Assembly (NCBI RefSeq): GCF_006064855.1
Contig: NZ_CP040753.1
Location: 310,001 to 374,000 of the forward strand
Reading direction: 5' to 3'
DNA from: Sulfitobacter sp. BSw21498
GTDB taxonomy: Bacteria > Pseudomonadota > Alphaproteobacteria > Rhodobacterales > Rhodobacteraceae
DNA length: 64,000 bases
How positions within the stretch are numbered: position 1 is the first letter of the stretch; each line of letters opens with the position of its first letter. A program made the translations under genes and the position numbers. Below, one piece after another: positions 24,569-34,016 of the stretch. The notes under the pieces were generated by a model, which did not search any database, was not told where the DNA came from, and saw only the letters and a program-made list of their open reading frames with translations.

Positions 24569-27241
24569 TTATCCGCGCGGCATCTTCAGTACAACATCGC
24601 GCCCACGTCGGTTATAGCGCAGCTCGCTTTCGCCGATGGCAGAAACGCGGCCGCCGTCCAAACGATCTCCGACTGCGACTTTCTGATAGCGCCCGTTGCT
24701 AAGCCGTATCAGTGCGCGCCGACTGGAAGGTTTGCCGTAAACCCCGATCAGATTGATCGAACGAAGTTTGATCGCATTTTTTACGGTCGCTTGCTTTGAA
24801 ACCGATGTTTTGGAGGGAACGGCCGGCTTGACCACCTGCGGCGTCACCGCTTTTGCCGCGCTGGCGACAGTTACCGGCATCGGTTGCGCGCGTTCGGCAC
24901 GGCGCACGAGGCGGGAAAAATTGCCCGGGCGCAGGTCAGGGCGTTTGGAGGTATCGGTCGCGTATCGGGTGGCGTTGTTGACCGGTTCCTGAGGAAGCGC
25001 AGCCTTGAGCGCCTCGGCCGCCGCTTTTGCTGCAGCGTCAACTTCGGCCTGTTGGGCGACAGCTACGGCTTTGATCAACTGAGCGGACCGTGCCGTTGGG
25101 CGGAGTGCGGCGAGCTCGTTCCGGATCGCGCTGTCAGAGTTATCCGTGTCAGAGCTGTCCGAGTTTGTGCTATCTAGGTTGATGTTTTCTGGATTGGTGC
25201 TGTCTGTCGCTTCAGCGGGCTCTTCTGGGCGCAATTTGGGCCTGAACTTGGGCGGAGCGGAAGCTACAGAGGCCTCGATCACTTCAGCGGCCTTAGGTGC
25301 GTCAGGCCGCGCTAAGGTGGCAGGGGGAACGCGGGCTGGCCGGCCGGCAAACACAAGCACCCCATCTGCATTCAACGTACCTTTTTCGCTTGGAATGACC
25401 AAACCGCGATCATCCAGCTTGAAGGTTGTGCCCGCGGTCGCGGGCGGTGCCGATATGATGTCGACAACATCGCCGCCAAACGACGCAAGCTTGGGCAAAG
25501 CCATTGCTTTATTCGAGGTGCTGACCGGATCAAGACCCCTTGCGAGCACGTTATCCAAGCTCAAAATCGCAGGGACCTGAGGTGTTTTGGGCGCAAGGGC
25601 CCAGATGCCCGTGGTGGCGTATTTCGCCTCGATTTCCTGCGCGGTCATTTCAACCGAGCGAAGGGACTGTGGCGCAGGCGTCGCATCAAGAACGGGGCCG
25701 CTTTCATCGCGCTGCGGGGGGGCAAGTGCCGCGACTGTCGTATCGGTCGCTCGCTTTGTCGGCGCAGGGGGGGCTGCAACGCGCTTTACGGCCTGCGTGC
25801 GCTCCTCCGTTGGTGTGGGAGCTGACGATGCCGTCTGAGTGGTGTCACGGCTGCCAAATATCCGCGAAAGCGTTAGCCCGTCGTCAAGAAACACGGAAGC
25901 CCAAGCCGCAACACCTGCCAGAAACACCAGCAAAGCCGCTGTTAGTGCCAGTGCCAGAAAGCGGGGCTTGCCCCCGACAGTTTGGTCGTTGCGTGCCCCG
26001 AAGACAGTCATCCGGTCGGCTTCGTTTTCGTCTTTGGCGCGGGTTTTGCCGGTGACCGCAGGCACGCTCGCGCTTGTTCGTTTGGACGGTGGAGGTACAG
26101 GGAGAGACCTGAGGCGTTTCAGAAATGCAAAGGGCGAGGCTTTGGTCTCGCGGGCTGGCTTTGCGCCGGTCAAAGAGCTGCTATCTGGTACGGGACCGCC
26201 GGCGTTTTCAAGTGGTTGCACGTGGCCGCGGCCGACCGCGGCTGCCACCCGTGGTGCGCTTCGGCGGCTGGAAAAATCTGCAGTGACTTTCGTTGCAGCA
26301 GGGGCCGCAGGTGTCGACTTCGACGGCGCTGCTGTTGGTGCGCCGAGGGCAGGGGGGACTTTGCTCTCGACCGAGGCTGTAGACGTTTTGCCACCTGAGA
26401 TCGCCGGTGCTTTCGCGGTGGCCGACGGTTTCGCCAACGGCGGCGTGACCGATTGGGCGACGGGGTGCGCACCCGGTGCGGCCGTTCCCACAGAGGTATT
26501 GTTGGTCTGCTGACTCGTCCGTTCGGGAGCAGCCGAGGCCTTCGGCGCTGGCTTTTCGGCTTTGGGAGGGAGGGGCGTTGCCTCGGCTTCGGCTTGGATT
26601 ATCGGCGCAGTCCGCCCCAGATCGGTCTTTGGAGGTGCGACAGAGGTTTCAGCGATAGGGTCAGATTGCGATTGTTTTTCCTCGGGCGGCGCAACATCGT
26701 CCAAAATAACGAGAGGCTGTGTATCGGGCTCCACTTCTTCGCCCGGTTTTAGCCATTGGAAGGCCGTGTCTGTCGGCCCGAAAAACGCCTCGCCCTTGAA
26801 ATCATGATCGTCAGCCTGCGCAACGAAACTGACGGGATGAAACCGGTGCTCCGTCGCAAACGCTTCAGCCTCGATCAAGGTTTCGCGCGCGACGGCGGCA
26901 ATGTGGGTGAGGGGGCCATCGTCGCGTGTGTCAAAGACCAGATCCGTAACGGCATAGGGCGTGGCCCCGTCCAGCGCGCGCTTGGCTTTTTCACGTCGCG
27001 CCTGATCGTCCAGCCCAGCCGTATTGATCGACATGAACTTGATTTGATCGTTAGGGATCAGAACCTTGCTGCGTAAACCGCCTGGTTCAAGAGCGGTGGC
27101 GGTGGCGCGCAGGGTCGCCAGTTCGGCGGCCATATCTTCGGCGTCGACCGCGACTTCGCCAATTTGCCGCCAGCCGCTAGGGACACGGTGCAGCAGGCGA
27201 ATTCCTTGAAAGGAGAGAGACAGTGCAAAGTTAGGCTTCAT
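24569..27241 (-). CDS. Large membrane protein with PilM/GspL-like N-terminus and PilP/GspC-like C-terminus
   Basis: An 890-residue protein of unusual layout. Residues 1 to about 180 look like a short actin-fold (PilM/GspL-like) cytoplasmic domain. Then comes a long Pro/Ala/Lys/Thr-rich linker (about 185-420), one membrane helix (about 426-449, FLALALTAALLVFLAGVAAW), another low-complexity region, and a C-terminal beta domain (about 826-890). The last contains INLIGVYGKPSSRRALIRLS and VAVGDRLDGGRVSAIGE, the pattern of PilP/GspC homology regions. Secretion or pilus assembly roles are suggested, but no pilus or type II genes lie nearby. The ATG at 27241 was chosen over 27280. Assignment is tentative. 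Confidence 0.6.
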   Translation of the reverse strand: MKPNFALSLSFQGIRLLHRVPSGWRQIGEVAVDAEDMAAELATLRATATALEPGGLRSKVLIPNDQIKFMSINTAGLDDQARREKAKRALDGATPYAVTDLVFDTRDDGPLTHIAAVARETLIEAEAFATEHRFHPVSFVAQADDHDFKGEAFFGPTDTAFQWLKPGEEVEPDTQPLVILDDVAPPEEKQSQSDPIAETSVAPPKTDLGRTAPIIQAEAEATPLPPKAEKPAPKASAAPERTSQQTNNTSVGTAAPGAHPVAQSVTPPLAKPSATAKAPAISGGKTSTASVESKVPPALGAPTAAPSKSTPAAPAATKVTADFSSRRSAPRVAAAVGRGHVQPLENAGGPVPDSSSLTGAKPARETKASPFAFLKRLRSLPVPPPSKRTSASVPAVTGKTRAKDENEADRMTVFGARNDQTVGGKPRFLALALTAALLVFLAGVAAWASVFLDDGLTLSRIFGSRDTTQTASSAPTPTEERTQAVKRVAAPPAPTKRATDTTVAALAPPQRDESGPVLDATPAPQSLRSVEMTAQEIEAKYATTGIWALAPKTPQVPAILSLDNVLARGLDPVSTSNKAMALPKLASFGGDVVDIISAPPATAGTTFKLDDRGLVIPSEKGTLNADGVLVFAGRPARVPPATLARPDAPKAAEVIEASVASAPPKFRPKLRPEEPAEATDSTNPENINLDSTNSDSSDTDNSDSAIRNELAALRPTARSAQLIKAVAVAQQAEVDAAAKAAAEALKAALPQEPVNNATRYATDTSKRPDLRPGNFSRLVRRAERAQPMPVTVASAAKAVTPQVVKPAVPSKTSVSKQATVKNAIKLRSINLIGVYGKPSSRRALIRLSNGRYQKVAVGDRLDGGRVSAIGESELRYNRRGRDVVLKMPRG

Positions 27242-27464
27242 GGATACGCTTTTACTAGAGGCTTGGAGGCGGTGAAACATTCAGGACAGCAGTAGATTGC
27301 CAATACCACGTGGATCGCCAGCAAAACAGTGTGCCCGTTCAGAGCAAAGGAATAGAGCAGTAGTTTGCTCATGAAAAGAGTCGAGCGCACAGGGGACTTG
27401 CAGCGAACTTGGCGGAAGGCCACACAGTAGCCTAGGGGATATTATCAGGAAAAGGATCAACAAT

Positions 27465-28178
27465 ATGCGAATGTTAAATATGAGAATTTTCAAATTTGCT
27501 GCAATTCTTTGCGCGGGTTTTGCTTCTGGTGCATTGGCGCAACAAGCCCCGCAAGGGATCACCGTGAACGGGCAGGGTGTCGTTTCGATTGCTCCGGATA
27601 CGGCCACGATCCGCCTGGGGGTAAGCGAACGCGCCGCGTCTGCAGCGGAAGCAATGGCGCAAACGTCCGAAAAAGTGCGCGGAATTTTAGATCAATTAGA
27701 TTCACTAAAAATCGCTGGTCTCGACCGTCAGACAAGCGGACTCTACCTGCGTCCAGTATACGACAATGGGTCTCGCAGCGACACAACGCCTGTGCAAGTC
27801 TCGGGGTATGAAGCGGGGAATACCGTGAGTGTGACAGTGCGCGATCTTAGCAAGCTGGGGCAGCTACTGGATGCCGTGGTGGCCGAAGGAGCGAATGACT
27901 TTAATGGTTTGCAATTCGGGTTGCAGGATAACGAAGCCGCGTTAGAGCAGGCTCGTAAAGATGCCGTTTCAGATGCTATGGCGCGGGCGCAACAACTTGC
28001 CGATGCTGCCGGGGTTAAGCTTGGTAAAGTGATTAGCATGTCCGAAACCAGCCAAGGTTTTCGCCCAATGGAGATGCGCAGCGCGCAGATGAAAAGCATG
28101 GATATGCCCATCGAAACCGGAGAGGTCGACGTTAGCGCTCAGGTGTCCTTGCAGTTTGAGATCGTCGAAGCAGACTAA
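27465..28178 (+). CDS. SIMPL domain (DUF541) periplasmic protein
   Basis: A 237-residue exported protein. The signal peptide runs to about residue 25 (FAAILCAGFASGALAQ). The SIMPL domain is recognised from ITVNGQGVVSIAPDTATIRLGV near its start and the KDAVSDAMARAQQLADAAGVKLGKV helix later. E. coli YggE is the best-known relative and is linked to oxidative stress; the molecular role is unknown. A ribosome-binding site (aggaaaagga) precedes the first ATG at 27465; in-frame ATGs at 27471 and 27480 are alternatives. It ends at a bidirectional terminator shared with metY. Confidence 0.88.
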   Translation: MRMLNMRIFKFAAILCAGFASGALAQQAPQGITVNGQGVVSIAPDTATIRLGVSERAASAAEAMAQTSEKVRGILDQLDSLKIAGLDRQTSGLYLRPVYDNGSRSDTTPVQVSGYEAGNTVSVTVRDLSKLGQLLDAVVAEGANDFNGLQFGLQDNEAALEQARKDAVSDAMARAQQLADAAGVKLGKVISMSETSQGFRPMEMRSAQMKSMDMPIETGEVDVSAQVSLQFEIVEAD

Positions 28179-28229
28179 CCGTCTGAGATAGACCAAGGGC
28201 GTACCATAGGTTGCTCTGGTTAAGGAAAA

Positions 28230-28262
28230 CCCCGCCAGCATTAGGCTTTGGCGGGGTTTTTT
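28230..28262 (+). terminator. Bidirectional terminator between the SIMPL gene and metY
   Basis: An 8-bp perfect stem ccccgcca/tggcgggg (28230-28237, 28249-28256) with six T on the plus strand. The minus strand has four T after the same stem, so it can also end metY transcripts. Confidence 0.9.
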
Positions 28263-28266
28263 ATGG

Positions 28267-29559
28267 TTAAGCGGTGGCTATGGACAAAGCTTGATCAAGG
28301 TCGGCGATCAGGTCCACCGCATCCTCGGTCCCGATCGACAACCGCACGACATTTGCCCCGGCACCGGCAGCTTCTTGCTGCTCTGGGCTCAACTGGCGGT
28401 GCGTGGTGGAGGCGGAGTGGATGATCAGCGACCGCGTATCACCGAGGTTGGCGACGTGGCTAAAAATCTCCAGCGCGTTCACCAGTTTGACGCAGGCATC
28501 GTACCCGCCTTTGACAGCAAAGGTGAACAAACCACCGGCCCCTTTGGGGCACACTTTTTTCGCGCGTTCGAAATAGGGAGATGATTGCAGCCCCGCATAG
28601 GTGACATAGTCGACCCGGTCATCGTTCTCGAGCCAAGTCGCGATTTTCTGTGCGTTTTCAACATGCCGTTCCATCCGCAACGACAACGTCTCGGTGCCCA
28701 TCAGCGTGTAATGCGCAGCCTGGGGGTTCATCGTCATCCCAAGGTCGCGCAACCCGATGGCAATGCCATGAAACGTAAAGGCCAGCCCGCCAAACGTCTC
28801 GTGGAAGTTGAGCCCGTGGTAAGCCGGCTCGGGCTGGCTAAGCGACGGAAACTTGTCATTCGCCGACCAGTCAAATTTGCCCGAGTCGACGATGCAACCT
28901 CCAGTAACTGTTCCGTTGCCGGTGAGGTATTTGGTCGTAGAATGGACCACGAGCGTTGCCCCAAGTTCAATCGGACGACACAGGTATGGCGTCGCCGTTG
29001 TGTTATCGATGATCAGCGGTACCCCCGCATCGTCTGCAACGTCTGCAATTGCCCGTACGTCCATAATGTAGCCGCCGGGGTTCGCGATCGCCTCGCCAAA
29101 GATGGCGCGTGTATCGTCGTCAACCGCGTCCTTGACGGCATCGATATCATCAAAATCCACGAACTTGCAGGACCAGCCGAAACGTTTGATCGTCTGGCTG
29201 AACTGCGTCACCGTGCCGCCGTACAGACGGGTAGAGGCGATAATGTTCTTACCCGGCCCCATGAGCGGAAATAGCGCCATGATCTGTGCCGCATGCCCAG
29301 AAGAACAACAAACAGCCCCAACGCCTCCCTCAAGCGTCGCGATCCGTTCTTGCAAGACCGCAACGGTCGGGTTTGTCAGGCGGGAATAGATAAATCCCAC
29401 CTCTTGCAAGTTGAACAATGCTGCTGCGTGGTCAGCATCTCGAAACACATAGGCTGTTGTTTGATAGATCGGCGTCTGTCGCGCACCGGTCGCCGGATCA
29501 GGTTTGGCCCCTGCATGTATCTGCAAGGTATCGAAACCATAATTGCTGCTATCTGTCAT
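28267..29559 (-). CDS. metY: O-acetylhomoserine sulfhydrylase (homocysteine synthase)
   Basis: A 430-residue PLP enzyme of the Cys/Met metabolism family. The N-terminal FDTLQIHAGAKPDPATGARQ and the length fit O-acetylhomoserine aminocarboxypropyltransferase, which makes homocysteine from O-acetylhomoserine and sulfide. The PLP lysine is Lys210 in VVHSTTKYLTGNG, and the cofactor region includes CSSGHAAQ and DNTTATPYLCRP. The ATG at 29559 follows aagggag. The protein is cytoplasmic. A second, distant trans-sulfuration relative is encoded at 44453. Substrate choice between acetyl and succinyl homoserine is from family resemblance. Confidence 0.92.
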   Translation of the reverse strand: MTDSSNYGFDTLQIHAGAKPDPATGARQTPIYQTTAYVFRDADHAAALFNLQEVGFIYSRLTNPTVAVLQERIATLEGGVGAVCCSSGHAAQIMALFPLMGPGKNIIASTRLYGGTVTQFSQTIKRFGWSCKFVDFDDIDAVKDAVDDDTRAIFGEAIANPGGYIMDVRAIADVADDAGVPLIIDNTTATPYLCRPIELGATLVVHSTTKYLTGNGTVTGGCIVDSGKFDWSANDKFPSLSQPEPAYHGLNFHETFGGLAFTFHGIAIGLRDLGMTMNPQAAHYTLMGTETLSLRMERHVENAQKIATWLENDDRVDYVTYAGLQSSPYFERAKKVCPKGAGGLFTFAVKGGYDACVKLVNALEIFSHVANLGDTRSLIIHSASTTHRQLSPEQQEAAGAGANVVRLSIGTEDAVDLIADLDQALSIATA

Positions 29560-29683
29560 CAGTATTCTCCCTTAAATCGTCTGCAATATGGTTAGGTGAA
29601 CCGATGTAGGCGCACAAGCCGTAGGTCGCAGGGACACCGGCTATGATGCTTCTGGCTGGCGTGGGTCTAACCTTCGATTATGC

Positions 29684-30694
29684 CTACCGAAGCCAGTAGC
29701 CGTTTGATTTTAGACGATTTCGAATGGCTTGTTCTTTGCGTGGCAGGTTGGCCTGATCAAACAGAGCCCGAGCTTTGCGGCCGCGCCCATTATAGACCAT
29801 CCGCTTAATCGGCTCAGATCCTTTAAGAACTTTTTTAAGCTTATTTGGTGCCGCAATCTTTTCTAATAGATCAACAACATAATCTGGTTCACGCGCGTAA
29901 AGCAGCGGGATAAAACGATAGTGGCAGCTGATTGACCCATCTATCATCCCATCTGGCAAAGTGTCTCGTCCTCCCCCAAGCGCGTGAATCACTAGCGGTA
30001 AAGCAACCTGATCGAGCCAGGGGTCAAAGGACTGCGCGCAGAGCTCTGTCGGCGGATCATCCCGAATTGCCAAAGCGTACTCAAGAAACTTTGCGCCAAA
30101 TTCATGGGGACAGCGATAAAAAAAGAAACCTGCGTTAAAGTATAAATAGCGCTGCCAATAGTCATCGGGCTGGCCATGATCGAGACTGCTATCGAAATCT
30201 AGATCAAATTTATCATAGAGAGATTTCCACAGGCCCCCGTACTGGGGCCCATAAAGCTGAGGAACGGGCCAAGTGTTGGTGCGGCGCATAGAGGCCATCG
30301 GGCGGTCAAAATCGAACGGAACTGAGGCGAGATCACCCGTGAGCAATGTATCTGTGTCAAAGAACACAAACGACTCCCCCTTGGGAAGCGCGCTGAGCAT
30401 TTCGATTTTATTGCCATAGGGATACGCGTCTCCAAAGTGATGCGTTTCAAAGGGGACGATGCTAGCGCCGAGATGCTGCAAAGCTGAAATAATATCAGGA
30501 TTTTTGATCCGCGGATCAGTGGACCATAACGGGCCTGGCTGAGGCTCCATTACATAAAGTTTGCCTTTGAAATCTGGGCTGTTGTGGCGCAGCGAAGCGG
30601 CAAAAAGAAGTGCCTCATACGCTAGCCGCCCGTGTTGGCCGACAATAGCGATATTGAATATCTGATCCGATTCGGAAGCTTGGGCCACACGCAC
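29684..30694 (-). CDS. Glycosyltransferase, GT8-like
   Basis: A 336-residue protein with a nucleotide-sugar transferase look. It has an IVGQHGRLAYEALLFAASLRHNSP start, a metal-binding DxD in FVFFDTDTLLTG (Asp113, Asp115) and YLYFNAGFFFYRC in the middle, the order seen in GT8 enzymes. The C-terminus is basic (GRKARALFDQANLPRKEQ). The start appears to be a GTG at 30694 or a GTG two codons later, with agggg near both. Sugar and acceptor are unknown; the gene stands alone between metY and tRNA-Tyr. It is less GC-rich than its neighbours. Confidence 0.7.
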   Translation of the reverse strand: MRVAQASESDQIFNIAIVGQHGRLAYEALLFAASLRHNSPDFKGKLYVMEPQPGPLWSTDPRIKNPDIISALQHLGASIVPFETHHFGDAYPYGNKIEMLSALPKGESFVFFDTDTLLTGDLASVPFDFDRPMASMRRTNTWPVPQLYGPQYGGLWKSLYDKFDLDFDSSLDHGQPDDYWQRYLYFNAGFFFYRCPHEFGAKFLEYALAIRDDPPTELCAQSFDPWLDQVALPLVIHALGGGRDTLPDGMIDGSISCHYRFIPLLYAREPDYVVDLLEKIAAPNKLKKVLKGSEPIKRMVYNGRGRKARALFDQANLPRKEQAIRNRLKSNGYWLR

Positions 30695-30810
30695 ACCCCT
30701 ATTTCTGCGTAAGCAAACTCAACAGCTAACGTGTGTCACAAAACCATGCTCAAACACAACGCGACAAAAGAGTATGTCGCTATACTTCAGCATATAATTT
30801 GAGGATAAAG

Positions 30811-30894
30811 TGGTGGGCGACCCTGGAATCGAACCAGGCGTGCGTCTCCGCGAGGGAGTTACAGTCCCCTGCCACACCTTGCGGCCTGTCGCCC
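30811..30894 (-). tRNA. tRNA-Tyr (anticodon GTA), CCA encoded
   Basis: An 84-nt class II tRNA on the minus strand: acceptor gggcgac/gtcgccc, D-arm gcc...ggc, anticodon loop ctgtaac (GTA), long variable arm, T-arm cctgg-ttcgatt-ccagg, discriminator A and encoded CCA. Confidence 0.96.
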
Positions 30895-31021
30895 ACTTTA
30901 ACCCAGTGCATTGCACCGGCTGTGAAGGCGTGATTACAAGCGGGCAGTATAAGCGTCAAGGCGAAAACCTGTGTAAACTGCAGTGAATTTTGCCTTGCGA
31001 AAAAAGATAGAAGGTTCGGTC

Positions 31022-31798
31022 ATGAAAAAACCTAAGTGGGTTGTACAAAAAGAGCAGGAAAAGAAGGCGGATGCGAACCAAACAGTTTGGTTGTTCGGGC
31101 TTCATGCGGTGCGTGATGCGCTCGAAAACCCTAAGCGAGAAAAAATAAAATTGATGGTGACCCCCAACGCGCAAATCAAGTTGGAAGAGGCAATCGTCAA
31201 AGCTGGCATAGAGCCTGAAGTCGTTGACCCCCGGAAATTCCGTCCTCCGCTTGATCCAGGCTCGGTCCATCAGGGTGCCGTGCTTGAAGTAAAGCCACTA
31301 AGCTGGGGCTCACTGAAGGATGTCTGCATCGGTGCAGAGGCCCCGCGGGTATTGTTGCTTGATCGGGTGACGGACCCCCATAATGTTGGCGCAATTCTGC
31401 GTTCAGCAGAGGTATTGGGCGCATCCGCCGTTGTTGGGATGCGCCACCATGCCGCGCCCGAAACCGGCGCACTCGCGAAAACTGCGAGCGGGGCGCTTGA
31501 GCGACAGCCCTATTTGCGCGTTCGGAATCTGGCCGACGCGATAAAAGAGCTTCAGTCCATGGGGTATCTCGTTCTTGGTCTAGACGGCGAAGCCGAAGCA
31601 ACGGTTGAATCCGTACTTGAAGGAAAGCGAGACCGCCCCGTCGCGCTTGTTCTTGGGGCAGAGGGGCCGGGTTTGCGCGAGAAGACCAAAGAGACGGTGG
31701 ATGCCTTGGTACGCATAGACGCCACGGGCGGGTTTGGCTCTCTCAACGTGTCAAACGCAGCTGCGATCGCGCTGTATGCGTCGCGCGACCATAGCTAG
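31022..31798 (+). CDS. rlmB: 23S rRNA (guanosine-2'-O-)-methyltransferase RlmB (TrmH/SpoU family)
   Basis: A 258-residue SPOUT methyltransferase. There is an N-terminal substrate-binding domain (VWLFGLHAVRDALENP, about 23-38). The trefoil-knot catalytic domain contains LLLDRVTDPHNVGAILRSAEVLG, the ALVLGAEGPGLR loop (SAM site) and the end motif GSLNVSNAAAIALY. RlmB methylates G2251 in the peptidyl-transferase centre. The ATG at 31022 was preferred to an upstream in-frame ATG at 30983 because gaagg stands upstream and MKKPKW begins the family basic N-terminus. It is divergent from tRNA-Tyr. Confidence 0.93.
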   Translation: MKKPKWVVQKEQEKKADANQTVWLFGLHAVRDALENPKREKIKLMVTPNAQIKLEEAIVKAGIEPEVVDPRKFRPPLDPGSVHQGAVLEVKPLSWGSLKDVCIGAEAPRVLLLDRVTDPHNVGAILRSAEVLGASAVVGMRHHAAPETGALAKTASGALERQPYLRVRNLADAIKELQSMGYLVLGLDGEAEATVESVLEGKRDRPVALVLGAEGPGLREKTKETVDALVRIDATGGFGSLNVSNAAAIALYASRDHS

Positions 31799-32352
31799 CA
31801 TTTCTTTTAGCCTCCTGTAGGGATTGCAAGCTGCGGTTATCGCGGCAGCAAAGCGGCCCTTAATTTAGGCACAGGGCGGCGCGAGCTGGCCTGTGCTTAA
31901 TATAGGGCTCCGTTGCACGATTAAAAAACGGGTCCCGACGTATCAACCTCCTGTATCTTCCCGCCAGCCGCAGGAATGTAAAAGCGCTGTGTAAAAATTT
32001 CATTCGGCTTAAGCCCGTGCCGATGACCGTGTGACTAAACCCAAAAACTTAAGAAAAAGACAACATGACGTTCGAAAATCGCGAATGAAGTGGCGGATAA
32101 GAACGGGAACTTTTTTGAGTTATTTTAATCGTTGCTAAAGGGGATGGCAAAAAACAGCTGATGTCTTCATAGTTTGTTCACGGATATGTCAGAAGCTCTT
32201 TGAATGAAGCAAATCATTCTTATTTGTCTTTCATGACGGCAGGCTTGGAACTCCTGCTGATCACCTAACTGTCCCTCGTTCCGTACCTTTGCGCCCTCAC
32301 GTTTAACGTGAAGGGCGCTTTTTTTGGGCGCATTTAAAGTTTAGTAAGACAT
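31799..32352. other. Long spacer between rlmB and the CoA-binding gene
   Basis: A 554-nt stretch without a supported protein gene. It is more AT-rich than its surroundings in its middle part. Visible structures: a gcacagg/cctgtgc hairpin near 31869-31897, a small gcagg/cctgc hairpin near 32239-32258, and a strong terminator at 32291 that has no protein gene in front of it. That pattern suggests a small RNA gene ending at the terminator. Confidence 0.45.
32291..32325 (+). terminator. Rho-independent terminator of an unidentified transcript (possible sRNA)
   Basis: A long stem, gcgccct-cacgtt with aacgtg-a-agggcgc, small loop, then seven T. The nearest upstream plus-strand protein gene (rlmB) ends about 490 nt earlier, so this may end an independent small RNA starting around 32200. 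Confidence 0.85.
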
Positions 32353-32772
32353 ATGCATTACTCAGACACTCAGCTGACGAAGATTTTTAAGAATACGAAA
32401 CGCATTGCTGTTGTCGGGGCCTCAATGAACCCGTCGCGGCCGAGCTACTATGTCGCGCAGTATTTGCTAACGAAAGGCTACGATATCGTTCCGGTCAATC
32501 CAGCGCATGCGGGACTGACCTTGTTTGATGCGACTGTATTGGCGCGATTGTCCGATATAGAAGGGCCAGTCGATATGGTCGATATATTTCGGCGGTTCGA
32601 AGCGGTCCCCGAAATTGTTGACGAGGCATTGGAGGTATTTCCCGATCTTGGCACTATCTGGATGCAAATTGGGGTCCAGCATCCTGTCGCTGCGGCAAAG
32701 GCTGAAGCAAAGGGTGTAGCTGTGATTCAGAATAGATGCCCGAAAATCGAGTTTCAGAGGCTATTTGGATGA
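32353..32772 (+). CDS. CoA-binding domain protein (YccU-like)
   Basis: A 139-residue Rossmann-fold protein of the CoA_binding_2 family. The nucleotide loop is IAVVGASMNPSRPSYYVAQYL (about 18-38). VPVNPAHAGLTLFDATVLARLSDI and VDMVDIFRRFEAVPEIVDEAL follow, and it ends with a NRCPKIEF motif. Family members bind CoA; the physiological role is unknown. It is convergent with hisE across an 89-nt spacer. The ATG at 32353 follows the terminator at 32291 by 27 nt, so it has its own promoter, which I could not fix. Confidence 0.9.
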   Translation: MHYSDTQLTKIFKNTKRIAVVGASMNPSRPSYYVAQYLLTKGYDIVPVNPAHAGLTLFDATVLARLSDIEGPVDMVDIFRRFEAVPEIVDEALEVFPDLGTIWMQIGVQHPVAAAKAEAKGVAVIQNRCPKIEFQRLFG

Positions 32773-32861
32773 AGCTCGCTTGAACCCGTCGCGATCAAAG
32801 ATGTTGCGCTAGGTCGTGATGCCGTAAATGAGCGGCACTGCGCCACTAAGTTTGGTGCGCG

Positions 32862-33167
32862 TCAGCGAGATTCTTTTTCAGCCAGACCGCTTCGGTGTTG
32901 GCGGCGGGTCAGTTCGGCGAATACGTCGGACAACGCCACATCTCGCGACGCAAGCATGACGAGCAGGTGATACAGCACATCCGCCGCCTCTGAGGTCAGC
33001 TTTGCTTTGTCATCCTTAACGGCTTCGATAATTGCTTCGATGGCCTCTTCGCCGAACTTTTCAGCACACTTCTCAGGCCCTTTGGCGAGCAGTTGGGCGG
33101 TCCAGCTGCTAGAGGGATCCGAATGCTTTCGAGACTGGATCGTCGCAAATAAATCTTCGAGCATCAT
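32862..33167 (-). CDS. hisE: Phosphoribosyl-ATP diphosphatase
   Basis: A 101-residue HisE, the second step of histidine synthesis (PR-ATP to PR-AMP). The MazG-like helical motif [16 protein letters not shown] (36-51, with metal-binding glutamates) and [19 protein letters not shown] (59-77, EAAD) are complete. The start ATG at 33167 lies in an ATGATG that overlaps the hisF stop by 4 nt; the second ATG is an alternative. It is last in the minus-strand his cluster. Confidence 0.94.
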   Translation of the reverse strand: MMLEDLFATIQSRKHSDPSSSWTAQLLAKGPEKCAEKFGEEAIEAIIEAVKDDKAKLTSEAADVLYHLLVMLASRDVALSDVFAELTRRQHRSGLAEKESR

Positions 33168-33925
33168 GAGAGCCTCATAGGGATACCGGCATCGGACATA
33201 TGTTGTTTAGCCTGAGCGACCGTGAATTCGCCGAAGTGAAAAATTGACGCTGCTAGGACTGCAGAAGCGCCGCCCTTGGTCACGCCATCGACCAAGTGAT
33301 CCAGGGTGCCCACCCCGCCGGAAGCGATCACAGGAACGGAAACTGCATCGGAGATGGCTCGCGTCAACGGAATGTTAAATCCTTGTTTGGTACCGTCTCG
33401 ATCCATGGAAGTAAGAAGAATCTCTCCAGCACCTTTTTTTGCGACGGTCTTTGCAAACTCGACCGCGTCGATGCCCGTGGCCTTACGACCGCCGTGGGTG
33501 AATATTTCCCACTTTCCGGGAGCGACGGTTTTCGCATCGATCGCGCATACGATACATTGACTGCCAAACTGATCGGCAGCACGTGCAATGACATCTGGGT
33601 CGGCCACTGCGGCAGAATTAAAGCTAACCTTGTCGGCCCCGGCTAAGAGCAGCGCACGCACATCTGCGACAGCGCGGACACCACCGCCAACTGTTAGCGG
33701 AATGTAGCAGTGTTCGGCAGTACGCGTCACGAGATCGAACATTGTGCCGCGGTTTTCGTGGGTTGCATGAATATCAAGAAAACAAAGCTCGTCGGCCCCC
33801 GCGGCGTCATACGCGATTGCTGCGTCCACGGGATCGCCTGCATCGCGAAGACCAACGAAGTTAACGCCTTTGACAACGCGACCATCAGCGACATCGAGGC
33901 AAGGAATGATACGGGTCTTTAGCAT
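33164..33925 (-). CDS. hisF: Imidazole glycerol phosphate synthase, cyclase subunit
   Basis: A 253-residue (beta/alpha)8 barrel. With HisH it converts PRFAR and glutamine-derived ammonia to imidazole glycerol phosphate and AICAR. The start [20 protein letters not shown] contains the catalytic Asp11; [23 protein letters not shown] and [16 protein letters not shown] are the phosphate-binding segments. The ATG at 33925 was chosen over 34024 because every HisF begins at [11 protein letters not shown]. The gene overlaps hisE and is 91 nt from hisA. Confidence 0.96.
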   Translation of the reverse strand: MLKTRIIPCLDVADGRVVKGVNFVGLRDAGDPVDAAIAYDAAGADELCFLDIHATHENRGTMFDLVTRTAEHCYIPLTVGGGVRAVADVRALLLAGADKVSFNSAAVADPDVIARAADQFGSQCIVCAIDAKTVAPGKWEIFTHGGRKATGIDAVEFAKTVAKKGAGEILLTSMDRDGTKQGFNIPLTRAISDAVSVPVIASGGVGTLDHLVDGVTKGGASAVLAASIFHFGEFTVAQAKQHMSDAGIPMRLS

Positions 33926-34016
33926 GTGATCTTTCTCGCGACGGGGGCGGGCGAAAGCGGTTGGACGGCTGTCCGCCCCCCACAAACCACCCGAGAATTT
34001 GAAACCAGTTGGAAGC

